Positions 45,019-54,019 of a stretch of DNA of 64,000 nucleotides are shown in pieces. The position numbers were made by a program, and so were the translations under genes. The DNA comes from Treponema bryantii (GTDB lineage: Bacteria > Spirochaetota > Spirochaetia > Treponematales > Treponemataceae): NCBI RefSeq assembly GCF_036492245.1, contig NZ_AP025286.1, forward strand, positions 1,922,001 to 1,986,000. Reading direction: 5' to 3'. The notes under the pieces were generated by a model. The model did not search any database, had not been told where the DNA came from, and saw nothing but the letters and a program-made list of their open reading frames with translations. The number at the start of each line of letters is the position of its first letter. Position 1 is the first letter of the stretch.

Positions 45019-46229
45019 AATATACCTCCAAACTGATTATTCAACGCAAACATATCTCTTAAAAGTATTTCCAATGCTGAGGCAGGTGACTGATTATACA
45101 AAGTAATATTATCGCTGCAGTTTCGCAGTAATTCCATTGCTTTTGCAGCAGCTTCACTGCCAGCCTGAGTTTTCAGCATAGGACGCATGAAATTTGAAAT
45201 ATTTAGAAGGAATAGTCTGAGTTCAATTCTTGGATAGAACTTTTCACACTTTTTTACAATTTCTTCTATGTTGCAGATCTGGCGACTTGAAACCGAATTA
45301 TACAATATTCTTGCCTGTGCTTTTATTTCAGATGGAGTAACTGGAAGATAAGTAAGAAGATAATCATGAAGATTTCCCTTAAAATCATCATTATGGAAAA
45401 CCCTCTCTATAACTTCCAGCTGCTGTTCTTCTGTTCGTTCCAGGAAATTATAGGTTCTTACACGCGAAAGAATTGTCTGCATAATAGCATTTCTTTTTGA
45501 AGTAAGAAGAATGAAAACAACATCCTCTGGTGGTTCTTCCAGGATTTTGAGCAGAGCATTTCGTACACTGGTCTGCATTCTGTCTGCATTTTCTATAATA
45601 ACAGTTTTACGGCCTTCTTCAGATTTTATATGAGCCCAACCTTCCATATTTCGAACCTGATTTATTGGAATCGAATCATACAGATATTCATCTTCGAGCT
45701 TCATACACTGCTTTGTAATTTCTTCGCATAACTTTTTAACATTACTAACGTCCGGTAGTTCACGAGGAAAATCAAGCTGTTCAAGGCTTTCGTTAATTTC
45801 TTCTATAAGGCTTCCGATTTTATTAAGATTTGTATCCCCTTCCCAAAGAATACCATTAAAACGGAGCGTCAGTTTTCTTACACTTCTTAAAAACAGATAT
45901 CTGGCAGCATCAATATATTTTGCATTTATAAAATGAGCTTCCGTAAAAGTTTTAGCAGCTGCTGAGATCTCCAGAGAACAGTCTCTAGGTCCCATAACCA
46001 TAAGATTTGAGCATACAAGAGCCTTATGCTGCAAGCAGGATGGACAGGTACACATCCATTTTCCCTGAGGAGCCTCATGACAGGAAAGAATACGTGCTGT
46101 CTCAAGTGCAGCAGTGAGTTTTCCGCTGGCTTCCGGACCTGCAAATAAAATTGCACCAGGGAGTCTGTTATGTTTTATATCAGCTGCAAGAAGTTTTCCC
46201 GCTTCCTGATTAACTAGATTTTCAAACAT
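45003..46229 (-). CDS. holB: DNA polymerase III delta-prime subunit-like ATPase
   Basis: This clamp-loader AAA+ protein of 408 residues has the P-loop-like FAGPEASGKLTAALETA. A zinc-binding module follows (C in RILSCHEA, then CTCPSCLQHKAL). Sensor-type segments are VIIENADRMQTSVRNALLKILEEPP and LTSKRNAIMQTILSRVR. The SRC motif typical of clamp loaders appears as LSRVR, so the arginine is kept but the cysteine is not. It is longer than E. coli delta-prime because of a ~60-residue insertion around residues 110-175. It sits in the murG-cvpA-holB-ntrB-ntrC operon. Confidence 0.85.
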   Translation of the reverse strand: MFENLVNQEAGKLLAADIKHNRLPGAILFAGPEASGKLTAALETARILSCHEAPQGKWMCTCPSCLQHKALVCSNLMVMGPRDCSLEISAAAKTFTEAHFINAKYIDAARYLFLRSVRKLTLRFNGILWEGDTNLNKIGSLIEEINESLEQLDFPRELPDVSNVKKLCEEITKQCMKLEDEYLYDSIPINQVRNMEGWAHIKSEEGRKTVIIENADRMQTSVRNALLKILEEPPEDVVFILLTSKRNAIMQTILSRVRTYNFLERTEEQQLEVIERVFHNDDFKGNLHDYLLTYLPVTPSEIKAQARILYNSVSSRQICNIEEIVKKCEKFYPRIELRLFLLNISNFMRPMLKTQAGSEAAAKAMELLRNCSDNITLYNQSPASALEILLRDMFALNNQFGGIFCAAM

Positions 46230-46701
46230 GAGTTCCTATCTCCTCTTTAGAAGACATAAACAGGCTGGATACGATATTAAAGTAAAAGCTTCCATCAAAA
46301 ATCTTATCTGCATCAAAGAAAGGCTGCGCATTAAACAAAAATATAATAAGTCCAACAACTGCAGCCCCTTCAACCATTCCAAAAATAAATCCTAGAGTAC
46401 GATCGAGGCTTTTTAATATACTCCACTGAAATACCTTAGATATAATCATCTGTATAAGCTTAATTACTAAGAAAGTAACAACAAAAACTAAAAGGAATGC
46501 GATTATATTTGCTGCAAACTGAACTTTGATATCCTTAAGTAAACCTGTTGCTATATCTTTATAAAATATATAGCCTAATATGATTCCTGCTATAAAAGCA
46601 ATTTTTCCAAAGACATTATCAATAAAACCTTTAATAACTCCAGAAATCGCAAATATAAGAATTATTATACTGAAAATCCAGTCAATAACAGTAAAGCTCA
46701 T
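46222..46701 (-). CDS. cvpA: CvpA family membrane protein
   Basis: This 159-residue integral membrane protein has four helices: VIDWIFSIIILIFAISGVIKG (entry helix with the family's D-W and G-x-x-K-G), IAFIAGIILGYIFYK, IIAFLLVFVVTFLVIKLI, and a segment with LDRTLGFIFGMVEGAAVVG, which is the most conserved block. The family is linked to envelope homeostasis and colicin V production. It overlaps both murG (4 nt) and the holB-like gene (8 nt). Confidence 0.88.
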   Translation of the reverse strand: MSFTVIDWIFSIIILIFAISGVIKGFIDNVFGKIAFIAGIILGYIFYKDIATGLLKDIKVQFAANIIAFLLVFVVTFLVIKLIQMIISKVFQWSILKSLDRTLGFIFGMVEGAAVVGLIIFLFNAQPFFDADKIFDGSFYFNIVSSLFMSSKEEIGTHV

Positions 46702-47864
46702 TTTTTCTCTCCTATTTTATCAAAAAGAATCTTTGCAATTTTATTTGCAGGGATTTCTCCTTCTGTCAGCTTTTTTAAGGCTTCTGAATATACAATTCTG
46801 TTTTCTTTTTCAATCATTTTTGAAAGAGATTCTTTTAGATGTTCAGAATCAGCCTGCTGCCCCAGAAGCACTTCTGCTGCTCCATGAGATTTAAAGAATT
46901 CTGCATTATCAACCTGGTCACCTCTTGTACCATTACCACAAAGAGGAACGAGAACCATCGGTCTATGTAATACAGCAGCTTCCCATATTGAGTTTGCCCC
47001 TGCCCTGCTTAAAATAACATCTGCACAGGAAACAACATCCGGCATTTCCTTATAAATAAAATTATATGGTTTATATGAATCGCCATATTTTTCAGAAAGA
47101 ACTGCAGAACGATTGTCATCTGAATTTAATAATCCAGTCTGATGAACTACAACAAAGTTTTCAGTTAGAAAATCAATATTATCGTATACCAGTTCATTTA
47201 TTTGACGTGCTCCTGAACTGCCTCCAAGCACAAGAAGAACAGGCTTTGATGTTTCTTTTATTCCCAGGAATTCGAGACCTTTTTGAGGATTGGTATTGTA
47301 AAAAACAGGACGAATTGGATTACCAGTAACAACAACTCTTTTCTGCTCAGCTACAGACAGTCTTGCTTTTGTTTCATCATAAGAAACGAACATACAGTCT
47401 GCAGACTTAAAATTGAGTCTGTTTGCAAGTCCTAAAGTAAAATCGCATTCATGAGTATAAACAGGAATATGAAGCAATCTTGCAGCAAGACATGGAGGAA
47501 CACTTACAAAACCGCCCTTAGAAAAAAGCACAGCTGGTTTGTTTTTTCTAAGTATATGATAAGCTGCAAAAAATCCACCTGCAATTCTGAATAAATCAGA
47601 AAAGTTCTTTAAAGAAAAATATCTTCTGAGTTTTCCAGAAGGAATGCCATAAAACTTATCAACAGTTTTATTACCATCAGGACCAGTTGCTTTATCAACA
47701 ATGTTTTTATCCATTCCTTTTGAACAGCCAATCCAGTTAATTGATATATTGTAATTATTTGATTTCGAAATAGCTTTTAATTCATCTGCAACAGCAAGTC
47801 CAGGATAAATATGACCTCCTGTACCACCGCCAGTAAAAAAAACAAGATTTTTATTTAATTTCAT
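46698..47864 (-). CDS. murG: UDP-GlcNAc transferase MurG
   Basis: MurG adds GlcNAc to lipid I to make lipid II, on the inner face of the membrane. The 388-residue protein has the N-terminal glycine loop FFTGGGTGGHIYPGLAVADEL and the acceptor-site motif THECDFTLGLANRL. The C-terminal donor site is VLGGSSGARQINE, with SRAGANSIWEAAVL and MVLVPL. It heads a five-gene operon that includes cvpA and holB. Confidence 0.95.
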   Translation of the reverse strand: MKLNKNLVFFTGGGTGGHIYPGLAVADELKAISKSNNYNISINWIGCSKGMDKNIVDKATGPDGNKTVDKFYGIPSGKLRRYFSLKNFSDLFRIAGGFFAAYHILRKNKPAVLFSKGGFVSVPPCLAARLLHIPVYTHECDFTLGLANRLNFKSADCMFVSYDETKARLSVAEQKRVVVTGNPIRPVFYNTNPQKGLEFLGIKETSKPVLLVLGGSSGARQINELVYDNIDFLTENFVVVHQTGLLNSDDNRSAVLSEKYGDSYKPYNFIYKEMPDVVSCADVILSRAGANSIWEAAVLHRPMVLVPLCGNGTRGDQVDNAEFFKSHGAAEVLLGQQADSEHLKESLSKMIEKENRIVYSEALKKLTEGEIPANKIAKILFDKIGEKK

Positions 47865-47956
47865 AGTGTGTCATTTTAACACAGTATTTGCATTTTTTAA
47901 AGTCTGTAATTTGAAATTCATTTAATAATTTTTTTTAAAATTTGCCTTATCTGCTA

Positions 47957-47985
47957 TTGACACAAATGAGCATTTTCTATATATT
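47957..47985 (+). promoter_or_regulatory. Promoter of tRNA-Phe
   Basis: TTGACA (47957-47962) and TATATT (47980-47985) are separated by exactly 17 nt, and the tRNA begins 18 nt later. It is the best sigma-70 promoter in the window. Confidence 0.85.
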
Positions 47986-48003
47986 AAGATACATCAACTG
48001 AAC

Positions 48004-48076
48004 GCCGCAGTAGCTCAGTTGGTAGAGCGCCGGACTGAAAATCCGTATGTCGTTGGTTCGATTCCAACCTGTGGCA
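48004..48076 (+). tRNA. tRNA-Phe (GAA)
   Basis: The cloverleaf has acceptor GCCGCAG/CTGTGGC, anticodon loop CTGAAAA giving GAA (phenylalanine), canonical T-arm GGTTCGATTCC, and discriminator A. CCA is not encoded. The integrase gene lies 238 nt downstream, so the 3' half of this tRNA is the probable attachment site of the element. Confidence 0.96.
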
Positions 48077-48080
48077 CGAA

Positions 48081-48113
48081 AAGACTTCTGGGAAACCAGA
48101 AGTCTTTTTTTTT
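48081..48113 (+). terminator. Intrinsic terminator of tRNA-Phe
   Basis: A perfect 11-bp stem AAGACTTCTGG/CCAGAAGTCTT with a GAAA tetraloop is followed by nine T. It starts 4 nt after the tRNA. If the attachment core lies in the tRNA, this terminator came with the element or is a duplicated host sequence. Confidence 0.93.
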
Positions 48114-48236
48114 GCTAAATTACTATTCTATAAGGATTTAGCGGTGACATTTTACTTTTAATGCTGACTTTTTCTTGGCCTTATTTTTAGAAATCTGGAT
48201 GGAAAAAACGGCGTTTTTGGTAAGCATATCTCGAAA

Positions 48237-48272
48237 GTTAGCAAAAATGTTAGCAAACTTGTTAGCATGTTC
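48237..48272. repeat. Three 12-bp iterons upstream of the integrase
   Basis: GTTAGCAAAAAT, GTTAGCAAACTT and GTTAGCATGTTC run head to tail, each starting with the invariant GTTAGCA, at 48237, 48249 and 48261. A degenerate GTAAGCA lies at 48220. They are candidate arm-type integrase or excisionase sites, or an operator. Confidence 0.7.
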
Positions 48273-48313
48273 TGGCTTTTAGGTGTGTTTGCTTTGAAAA
48301 CGAGGAGTTTTTT

Positions 48314-49780
48314 ATGCGTCCATTTTACATTTCTAAAAACAGATATGGCTACTATTCTGTTCGGTTTGTAAATCCTGAAACTGGTCTTATGACCCCTTAT
48401 AAGTCTACGCATACTGCTGACTATTCTGAGGCCCTTCTTATTGCGGCTCAATGGCACAAGGAAGGAACACCAGATAAACAGGCTCGGCAACTTAATTCGC
48501 GGTCTGCTCCGTCCGGATCTGGAATCGATATTAATAAACTCCTGACACGTCTTACTGATTCTGAAGCACTCACATTGTTCAATGCTCTTTCTGTTCGCTT
48601 TGGAAATCCCGCCCTTAATTCAACTCCTGTTACAACTCCAATTCCTGCTCCTACTCCGGTAGTAGAAGCTGCGCCTTCTGTTTCTGATCTTCCGAAAAAA
48701 GCGAAGGTCATTGTTCACAGAAAAAATGCCCTTGCAGATTCCGGCATGATTCCGCAAGAAATTGCGAACAAATGTTATGAAGCTCTGAACCCAGAATGTA
48801 ATTTGAACTTGTGCGAGTTCCTTAAGAACTTCTGGGATCCGGAAAAATCTGAGTACATAAAAAATAAACGTGCACATAAAAAGCCTTGCGGAGATTACCA
48901 CTGTAAAGAAATGCGCGGTATGGTGGACCGTTACTGGCTGCCGTTCTTTGGCGAAGATTTTACTGTTGGTGAATTGACTGAGCAGTACCTCGAAGACTTT
49001 CTGCAGGAGCTTGCGAACTTCCGCCATTTGAAAGGTGCGACTATTAACCATGCCCGCACTTGTGGAGCAACCGGATTGAAGTGGCTTAAGAATAAAGGAA
49101 TTATACACAGTAACCCAATGGCGAATGTTGAGGCCTTTTCTAAGTCTGACGCTACGGCTCGCGGCATTCCTAGTGAGCGTGAAATTAAAGAGCTTTATGA
49201 ATTGGAATGGGATAACGAAGTTATGTATCTTGCCTTTAATCTTTCTGCTTTCAGTGGTCTGCGCCCAGGAGAGATTTCTGGTTTACAGGTTCAAGATATA
49301 GATGCTGAAAAAGATATTCTTACTATCCGCCATAGCTGGCATCGTACCGGATATTTGAAAAGCACGAAAACAAACCTTGTGCGAAAAGTTCCGGTTGCTC
49401 ATAACATTATCTTACGGCTTTTGGTCCAGGCTCAAAAGTGCCCTGGTGCTAATGCAGAATCTTTTGTTTTCTGGTCCAAGGCAAATGATTACAAACCGTT
49501 CCTTCCGCAGTATTATGATGACGGATTCTTTAATGCTCTTCACAGAATTGGAGTTTCGGAAGAAGAACGCAAAGAACGTAATATAGACTTTTACAGCCTG
49601 CGACATTTCTGTGCAACTTATCTTGCAAATATGACTGACATGAGAAACGTTCAGGCAGTTCTTGGACATACAACTCCTGCAATGACTAAGCATTATGCTG
49701 ATCATATGACGGACGAGCACTTTAATTCTATTCGTGAAATCTTTGAACAGAGCCGTCTTTCTATCATAAATGCTGCATAA
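48314..49780 (+). CDS. int: Tyrosine-family integrase
   Basis: This site-specific recombinase of 488 residues carries out integration and excision. The N-terminal region (to about residue 60: MRPFYISKNRYGYYSVRF) looks like an arm-binding domain. A Pro/Ala/Thr-rich linker follows (about 95-125), then a core-binding SAM-like domain (about 160-265). The catalytic domain has the first arginine in LSAFSGLRPGEISGL, FYSLRHFCATYLAN (second arginine, with Tyr at the usual first histidine position), VLGHTTPAMT, and the nucleophile tyrosine in KHYADHM. AGGAG precedes the ATG. It lies 238 nt from tRNA-Phe and points the same way as the structural genes. Confidence 0.93.
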   Translation: MRPFYISKNRYGYYSVRFVNPETGLMTPYKSTHTADYSEALLIAAQWHKEGTPDKQARQLNSRSAPSGSGIDINKLLTRLTDSEALTLFNALSVRFGNPALNSTPVTTPIPAPTPVVEAAPSVSDLPKKAKVIVHRKNALADSGMIPQEIANKCYEALNPECNLNLCEFLKNFWDPEKSEYIKNKRAHKKPCGDYHCKEMRGMVDRYWLPFFGEDFTVGELTEQYLEDFLQELANFRHLKGATINHARTCGATGLKWLKNKGIIHSNPMANVEAFSKSDATARGIPSEREIKELYELEWDNEVMYLAFNLSAFSGLRPGEISGLQVQDIDAEKDILTIRHSWHRTGYLKSTKTNLVRKVPVAHNIILRLLVQAQKCPGANAESFVFWSKANDYKPFLPQYYDDGFFNALHRIGVSEEERKERNIDFYSLRHFCATYLANMTDMRNVQAVLGHTTPAMTKHYADHMTDEHFNSIREIFEQSRLSIINAA

Positions 49781-49880
49781 AAGCGGTTATATTTTCCCAT
49801 TGGTTAAAAATAATTAACCTCCGCAATTTTTTTTCAGCTTTATACTAACCTCAGAAACTTAAGAAACGAGAGGTTTGTGT

Positions 49881-50147
49881 ATGGCTGAAAATGAATTGCA
49901 GGATGAATCAGAAGCTTATACAGCTGATGGATTTCCTAACATATTAAGCATTGATATGGCGGCTAAATATCTGACCATAAGTAAATGCTATCTCTATGCT
50001 CTTGTAAAAGGCAGTTTTATTCCCTACACAAAAATTGGTAAACGCATTGTATTCCGCAAGTGTGATTTGTTTAACTGGCTTGGTATGAATGTCGTACAGC
50101 CTAAACATTTCTTTACTGAGGAGGAAGAGTTTGAATTTGAAGGATGA
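49881..50147 (+). CDS. Excisionase/AlpA-type DNA-binding protein
   Basis: This 88-residue protein has a MerR-like winged-helix excisionase domain in the middle: ILSIDMAAKYLTISKCYLYALVKGSFIPYTKIGKRIVFRKCDLFNWL. The tail is acidic (TEEEEFEFEG). It starts at the ATG at 49881 with AGAGGT upstream. It lies 100 nt downstream of the integrase, the usual place for an excisionase or an element activator. Satellites of the PICI type use AlpA-like proteins in this role. Whether it controls excision, transcription or both cannot be read from sequence. Confidence 0.75.
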   Translation: MAENELQDESEAYTADGFPNILSIDMAAKYLTISKCYLYALVKGSFIPYTKIGKRIVFRKCDLFNWLGMNVVQPKHFFTEEEEFEFEG

Positions 50148-50319
50148 GGACGAACTGCTTGATAAAATTCGTGACATGTTCCGTAACGGAATAAAAATTG
50201 AACACGGGGATTACACGGTGACTGTAACTGTGAACCATGGCCACCCTGTAAGAATACAGGACTGCAACAGACGTGATGTTGCTTTTTATCATAACCAGAA
50301 AGTTGTGATTGAAAAATAG
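50131..50319 (+). CDS. Small hypothetical phage protein, TTG start
   Basis: This is a ~62-residue protein (NLKDEDELLDKIRDMFRNG... to KVVIEK), mixed alpha/beta, with no recognised family. I chose the TTG at 50131 because GAGGAGG lies 6 nt upstream; the start overlaps the excisionase-like gene by 17 nt. An ATG at 50089 would overlap more and lacks a ribosome-binding site. It lies 24 nt before the terminase small subunit. Confidence 0.5.
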   Translation: MNLKDEDELLDKIRDMFRNGIKIEHGDYTVTVTVNHGHPVRIQDCNRRDVAFYHNQKVVIEK

Positions 50320-50343
50320 ACCATAAGGCAAGGAGGATTTTTG

Positions 50344-50865
50344 GTGGGAGAACAAGTTGCTGAACTACCAACCGGCAAACTTGATAACACAGAAAACTTA
50401 AAGTCCTGGGAAGTACGTTTACCAGAAGAGTCTTCCAAGGCCTTTAAGGCTTTCTGTCTTTACCGTGCTATGGGCTACAAACGAAGCATTAAAGCTTGTA
50501 TGGAAATGCACGGTATTGAGCCGAAGAAGTACGGCTCCTGGGCGCGTTATGCACGACTGTTCCGTTGGGATGAACGTGCTGCTGAATACGACGCATACAT
50601 TGCAAAGGAGATTGAAAGAGAATTACTGGCTGAACGTGTTGAACGTAAGAAACGCCAGATGGAAATGCTGAACGGCTTTGATGAGCTTGTTGCTCAGAGA
50701 ATTAAAACATTGAAGCCGGATGAATTAAATGCTGACGGCGCAATGGATTTGCTTGAGCGTTCTGCAAAGCTTGATTCATTTATTACAGGTGCTGATAAAG
50801 AAAATGCAAAGCCGGTCCAGGGAGAACTGGCAATTACTTTTGCAGATTCTTTTAAGGATTTATGA
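50344..50865 (+). CDS. Phage terminase small subunit-like protein
   Basis: This ~173-residue DNA-recognition subunit of the packaging motor has an N-terminal helix-turn-helix-like region (LYRAMGYKRSIKACMEMHGI, then SWARYARLFRWDERAAEYD). A long helical, charged middle (KEIERELLAERVERKKRQMEML) would drive oligomerisation. A GTG start is chosen with AGGAGG 7 nt upstream; a TTG three bases earlier is possible. Its stop overlaps the large-subunit ATG by 4 nt. The assignment rests on length, helix pattern and this position. Confidence 0.75.
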   Translation: MGEQVAELPTGKLDNTENLKSWEVRLPEESSKAFKAFCLYRAMGYKRSIKACMEMHGIEPKKYGSWARYARLFRWDERAAEYDAYIAKEIERELLAERVERKKRQMEMLNGFDELVAQRIKTLKPDELNADGAMDLLERSAKLDSFITGADKENAKPVQGELAITFADSFKDL

Positions 50866-52073
50866 GAGAGCTTTTTAAGCCGACAGCTGTACAGAAGAAA
50901 GCCCTGGAACTGCTTAGTAGTTCTGCGAAACACATTCTGCTTTTTGGCGGTTCACGTTCGGGAAAGACTACGGTTCTTGTAATGGCTATTATCTTTCGTG
51001 CCTGCCGTTATCCAGGAAGCAGACATCTGATCTGCCGCTTTCGTGCAAAGGATGCTCGAAGTTCTGTACTGCATGAAACGCTGCTACCCTGGCTGAATAA
51101 AACTATCGGAGCTTCGAACTATAAAGCGAATGTTCACGATGGTCTTATTACTCTCTGGAATGGTTCTGAGATTTGGATTGGCGGTCTTGGAGATAAAGAA
51201 CAGGTTGATAGGATTTTGGGCCACGAGTATGTGACGATTTACTTTAACGAAGTAAGTCAGATTTCTTACTCTGCGATTACTACAGCTTACAGCCGATTGG
51301 CTATGAAAGTTGAAGGCTGCAAGAACAAGTTCTTTTATGACTGTAACCCATGTAGCCCGATGCATTGGGCATACAAAGTTTTCATTCGAAAAATTGAACC
51401 TCGAACGGATGAAAAACTAAACAAGCCGGAGCTTTACGCTTCTGCAGTTTTGAACCCGATGGATAACGCTGAGAATCTTGATGAAGATTATATCAGCGAC
51501 ATCCTGGACAACATGCCGGAAAAGCAGCGTGCAAGATTCCGTGACGGTCTATGGGTAAAACCAGACGGCTCTGTTTATGAGAAGTTTGAAGAGTCTATGA
51601 TTCTTCCACGCAACAAGCTTCCGAAGAAGTTTGATAAGTTTACCGGCGGACAGGATTTTGGCTTACATATTGCAGCCGTAAAAATTGGCTGGCTTGGAGA
51701 GAAAGTTTATGTTATCGCTGATTTTGGTGGCTTTAATATTACGACAAAAACCAGTGTTGAGCAGCAGACTGCGAAAGACTGGTACAAAGAAAGTTTCGTT
51801 ACCTACTGTGACCCGGCAGGTGGCGAAAGAATACAAGAGATTCCAGGCGGCGTGAAAGCGAATAACTCTGTGGATGCAGGAATTGATTACATAATTGCAA
51901 AGATTGAACGTGGACAGTTTTTTGTTTGCAAAGACTGTACCGGAGTTCTTGGGGAGATTTGGGATTATTCCCGCGACGAGAATAATCAGATTATAAAAGT
52001 TAATGACCATTACATGGACGCTATGCGATACGCAATTTTTAGTGCCGTAACCAGTGGCGTTGTAATGGTCTAA
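50862..52073 (+). CDS. terL: Phage terminase large subunit
   Basis: This ATP-driven DNA packaging motor and nuclease has 403 residues. The N-terminal ATPase has Walker A GGSRSGKTT (residues 29-37) and a Walker B with YVTIYFNEVSQISY (acidic pair partly replaced by N-E). The coupling region FYDCNPCSPMHW follows. The C-terminal nuclease starts at TGGQDFGLHIAAVKIGW, with acids in VTYCDPAGGERI and VNDHYMDAMRYA. Length and motif order match small-genome, HK97-like packaging systems. The gene appears complete. Confidence 0.92.
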   Translation: MRELFKPTAVQKKALELLSSSAKHILLFGGSRSGKTTVLVMAIIFRACRYPGSRHLICRFRAKDARSSVLHETLLPWLNKTIGASNYKANVHDGLITLWNGSEIWIGGLGDKEQVDRILGHEYVTIYFNEVSQISYSAITTAYSRLAMKVEGCKNKFFYDCNPCSPMHWAYKVFIRKIEPRTDEKLNKPELYASAVLNPMDNAENLDEDYISDILDNMPEKQRARFRDGLWVKPDGSVYEKFEESMILPRNKLPKKFDKFTGGQDFGLHIAAVKIGWLGEKVYVIADFGGFNITTKTSVEQQTAKDWYKESFVTYCDPAGGERIQEIPGGVKANNSVDAGIDYIIAKIERGQFFVCKDCTGVLGEIWDYSRDENNQIIKVNDHYMDAMRYAIFSAVTSGVVMV

Positions 52074-52163
52074 CAGAAAAGATGAGAGTCTTTTGAAATT
52101 ATTACACCGATTTTTTGGTTAAAGGCTTTCAGATAATTACGGATAAATAAGGTATACAGAAAA

Positions 52164-53369
52164 GTGAGTTTATTCAGAAAGAAGCAGCAGAAGCAATTGC
52201 AGAGTTTCAATCAACTCAATAGCGAGGATGTGGCTGAAGATTTTAGTGTCAGGGAAAAGAAAACCTGCACGGATCCATATTTGCAGCATGCCTGGGTTTC
52301 TGTGTGCATCGATATTTTAACTCGTAATGTTGCGAGAGCTGAATTCGAAGTTCGTAAAAACGGAACGGTTGAACGTGAAACGTCCCTAGCAAATCTTTTT
52401 AGATATCCAAATAAAAATCTGAGCCGCTTTGATTTATGGAAACAGACTTGTGCCTGGTGGAGTCTGGACGGTGAAGCCTTCTGGTGGTTCGGGGAAAATT
52501 ATGTCTGTGGAATTCCAACTGAAATATACATTCTTAATCCTCGTAATATGCAGCACGTTGTGAATGATGGAAAAATTACTAAGTGGGTCTATACAGAAGA
52601 AGTCAGTGGACGGCCACTGATGATTCTTCCAGATGAAATAATTCATTTTAAGGACTGGAACCCATGGAATGTTTACAGGGGCGTAAGTCCGCTGGTAAGT
52701 TTGGGGCTTGAGGTTGAACAGGATTTGCTTGCGGCAAAGCAGAACACAGGCTTGCTTAAAGAAGGAGGCGTACCGAAAGGATTACTGAAAACGGACCAGG
52801 TATTAACAGAAGCTGAAGCAGAACTTTTAGCTAGAACCTGGGACAGAAAGTATGGCCGCGGCATGAAGAATCGTGTTGCTGTGTTAGGTAAAGGCACAGA
52901 GTATCAGCCGCTTACTTTTAGCCCTGATGTTCTGAAACTTTATGATATGAAAAAATGGAATCTTTATACTCTTCTGGCAAAATACGGCATTCCGCCACGA
53001 GTGGCAAATATACAAGATTCCAAGAGCTCTTTAAGTGGCACGGATACAGAAAACCAGCACCGTGCATTCTGGAACTTTACGCTGATACCTCTTCTAAGAA
53101 ACTTTGAACAGATTCTTGAAGTGCAGTTTTTCAGAAGATTTAATTTGTCGGAAACCGGCGAGTTCAATCTTAATTCCATTCCCGAGTTGCAGGAATCGGA
53201 GGACGCCCAGAGCAACCGGGATATCGCTGAGATTAATGCAGGTCTCAAGACGATAAATGATGTTTTGAGACAACGGGGAGAAAACGAAAAGCCGTGGGGC
53301 GACATCTGGTATAAGCCCTCTTCTCTGACTGCAGTTGATTCAGAAAGTACTAAGGAGTCAAAAAACTAA
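52164..53369 (+). CDS. Phage portal protein, HK97 family
   Basis: The portal forms the dodecameric channel through which DNA enters the head. The 401-residue protein starts at GTG (MSLFRKKQQKQ). Family features are the N-terminal VSVCIDILTRNVARAEFEV, YPNKNLSRFDLWKQ, the VYRGVSPLVSLGLEVEQDLLA helix, GGVPKGLLKT, and the late stem segment LLAKYGIPPRVANI. It follows terL by 90 nt. That gap shows a TTGAAA box but no convincing full promoter. Its stop overlaps the next start. Confidence 0.92.
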   Translation: MSLFRKKQQKQLQSFNQLNSEDVAEDFSVREKKTCTDPYLQHAWVSVCIDILTRNVARAEFEVRKNGTVERETSLANLFRYPNKNLSRFDLWKQTCAWWSLDGEAFWWFGENYVCGIPTEIYILNPRNMQHVVNDGKITKWVYTEEVSGRPLMILPDEIIHFKDWNPWNVYRGVSPLVSLGLEVEQDLLAAKQNTGLLKEGGVPKGLLKTDQVLTEAEAELLARTWDRKYGRGMKNRVAVLGKGTEYQPLTFSPDVLKLYDMKKWNLYTLLAKYGIPPRVANIQDSKSSLSGTDTENQHRAFWNFTLIPLLRNFEQILEVQFFRRFNLSETGEFNLNSIPELQESEDAQSNRDIAEINAGLKTINDVLRQRGENEKPWGDIWYKPSSLTAVDSESTKESKN

Positions 53370-54019
53370 TGAAAAATGTTTTTATTTCAACTACCGATGA
53401 ATGCGCAAGAGAAATAATTAAATGTTCAGTTAAAAAAGTTTTTCCACAGGCACAGGTTATTTATGACATGAATGACACTGAGGCTTTGTATCATTTAAAG
53501 TATGACGCCGGCAATGCAATCTTTTTTGACAGATTGTATATGAGTTATGTATTGAAGTTCAATATTGCGGCTTTGAAAACTATGAATGAGAGCAACAAAA
53601 TCTACTTCTGTGAATCTGGCGATTGTTCTCCATATTTTGGCATAAGGCTTTATGACCTGAAGGTTGACGGCTTTATGAGCAATATCGAAAGAGTTGATGA
53701 CTTTGTAAAAAAACTCAAAGTTATCAGCACTGGAAGACCTTACTTCCAGCAGGAAGTTTTTGACTATCTTGAAAATCGACATGTACGCAAAAATGAACGA
53801 AAAGCAATTACTGAGGTAACTGATTTGGAATATCAGATTGGACTTTTACTTGGACAGGGATATCAATTAAAAGATATCAGTGACCGTCTGCACATTTCGT
53901 TGAGTGCTGTAGGAAATCATATTCACTGGCTTAAGAAGAAAATTGGCTATAAGTGTATGAATGACTTTGCAATTCTGAATAAGCAGATGGAAAAATTTAA
54001 TTTAAGGAGCTGCATTTGA
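53369..54019 (+). CDS. Receiver/LuxR-type regulator encoded inside the capsid operon
   Basis: This 216-residue protein has the outline of a NarL-type response regulator. Residues 1-125 resemble a receiver with the acidic pair D10/E11 and an aspartate at position 54 in AIFFDRLY; the switch lysine is replaced (DGFMSN). Residues ~150-205 form a LuxR-type helix-turn-helix (VTDLEYQIGLLLGQG, then DISDRLHISLSAVGNHIHWLKKKI). It overlaps the portal stop by 1 nt and its own stop overlaps the protease start by 3 nt. It is therefore translated as part of the head module. No kinase is encoded in the element. I infer a regulator that senses host signalling or acts phosphorylation-free. Confidence 0.75.
   Translation: MKNVFISTTDECAREIIKCSVKKVFPQAQVIYDMNDTEALYHLKYDAGNAIFFDRLYMSYVLKFNIAALKTMNESNKIYFCESGDCSPYFGIRLYDLKVDGFMSNIERVDDFVKKLKVISTGRPYFQQEVFDYLENRHVRKNERKAITEVTDLEYQIGLLLGQGYQLKDISDRLHISLSAVGNHIHWLKKKIGYKCMNDFAILNKQMEKFNLRSCI

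Noticed and set aside
48158-48490. Minus-strand frame across the region before the integrase
   Set aside because: It lies partly within the integrase coding region, has no family resemblance or ribosome-binding site, and overlaps the iterons.
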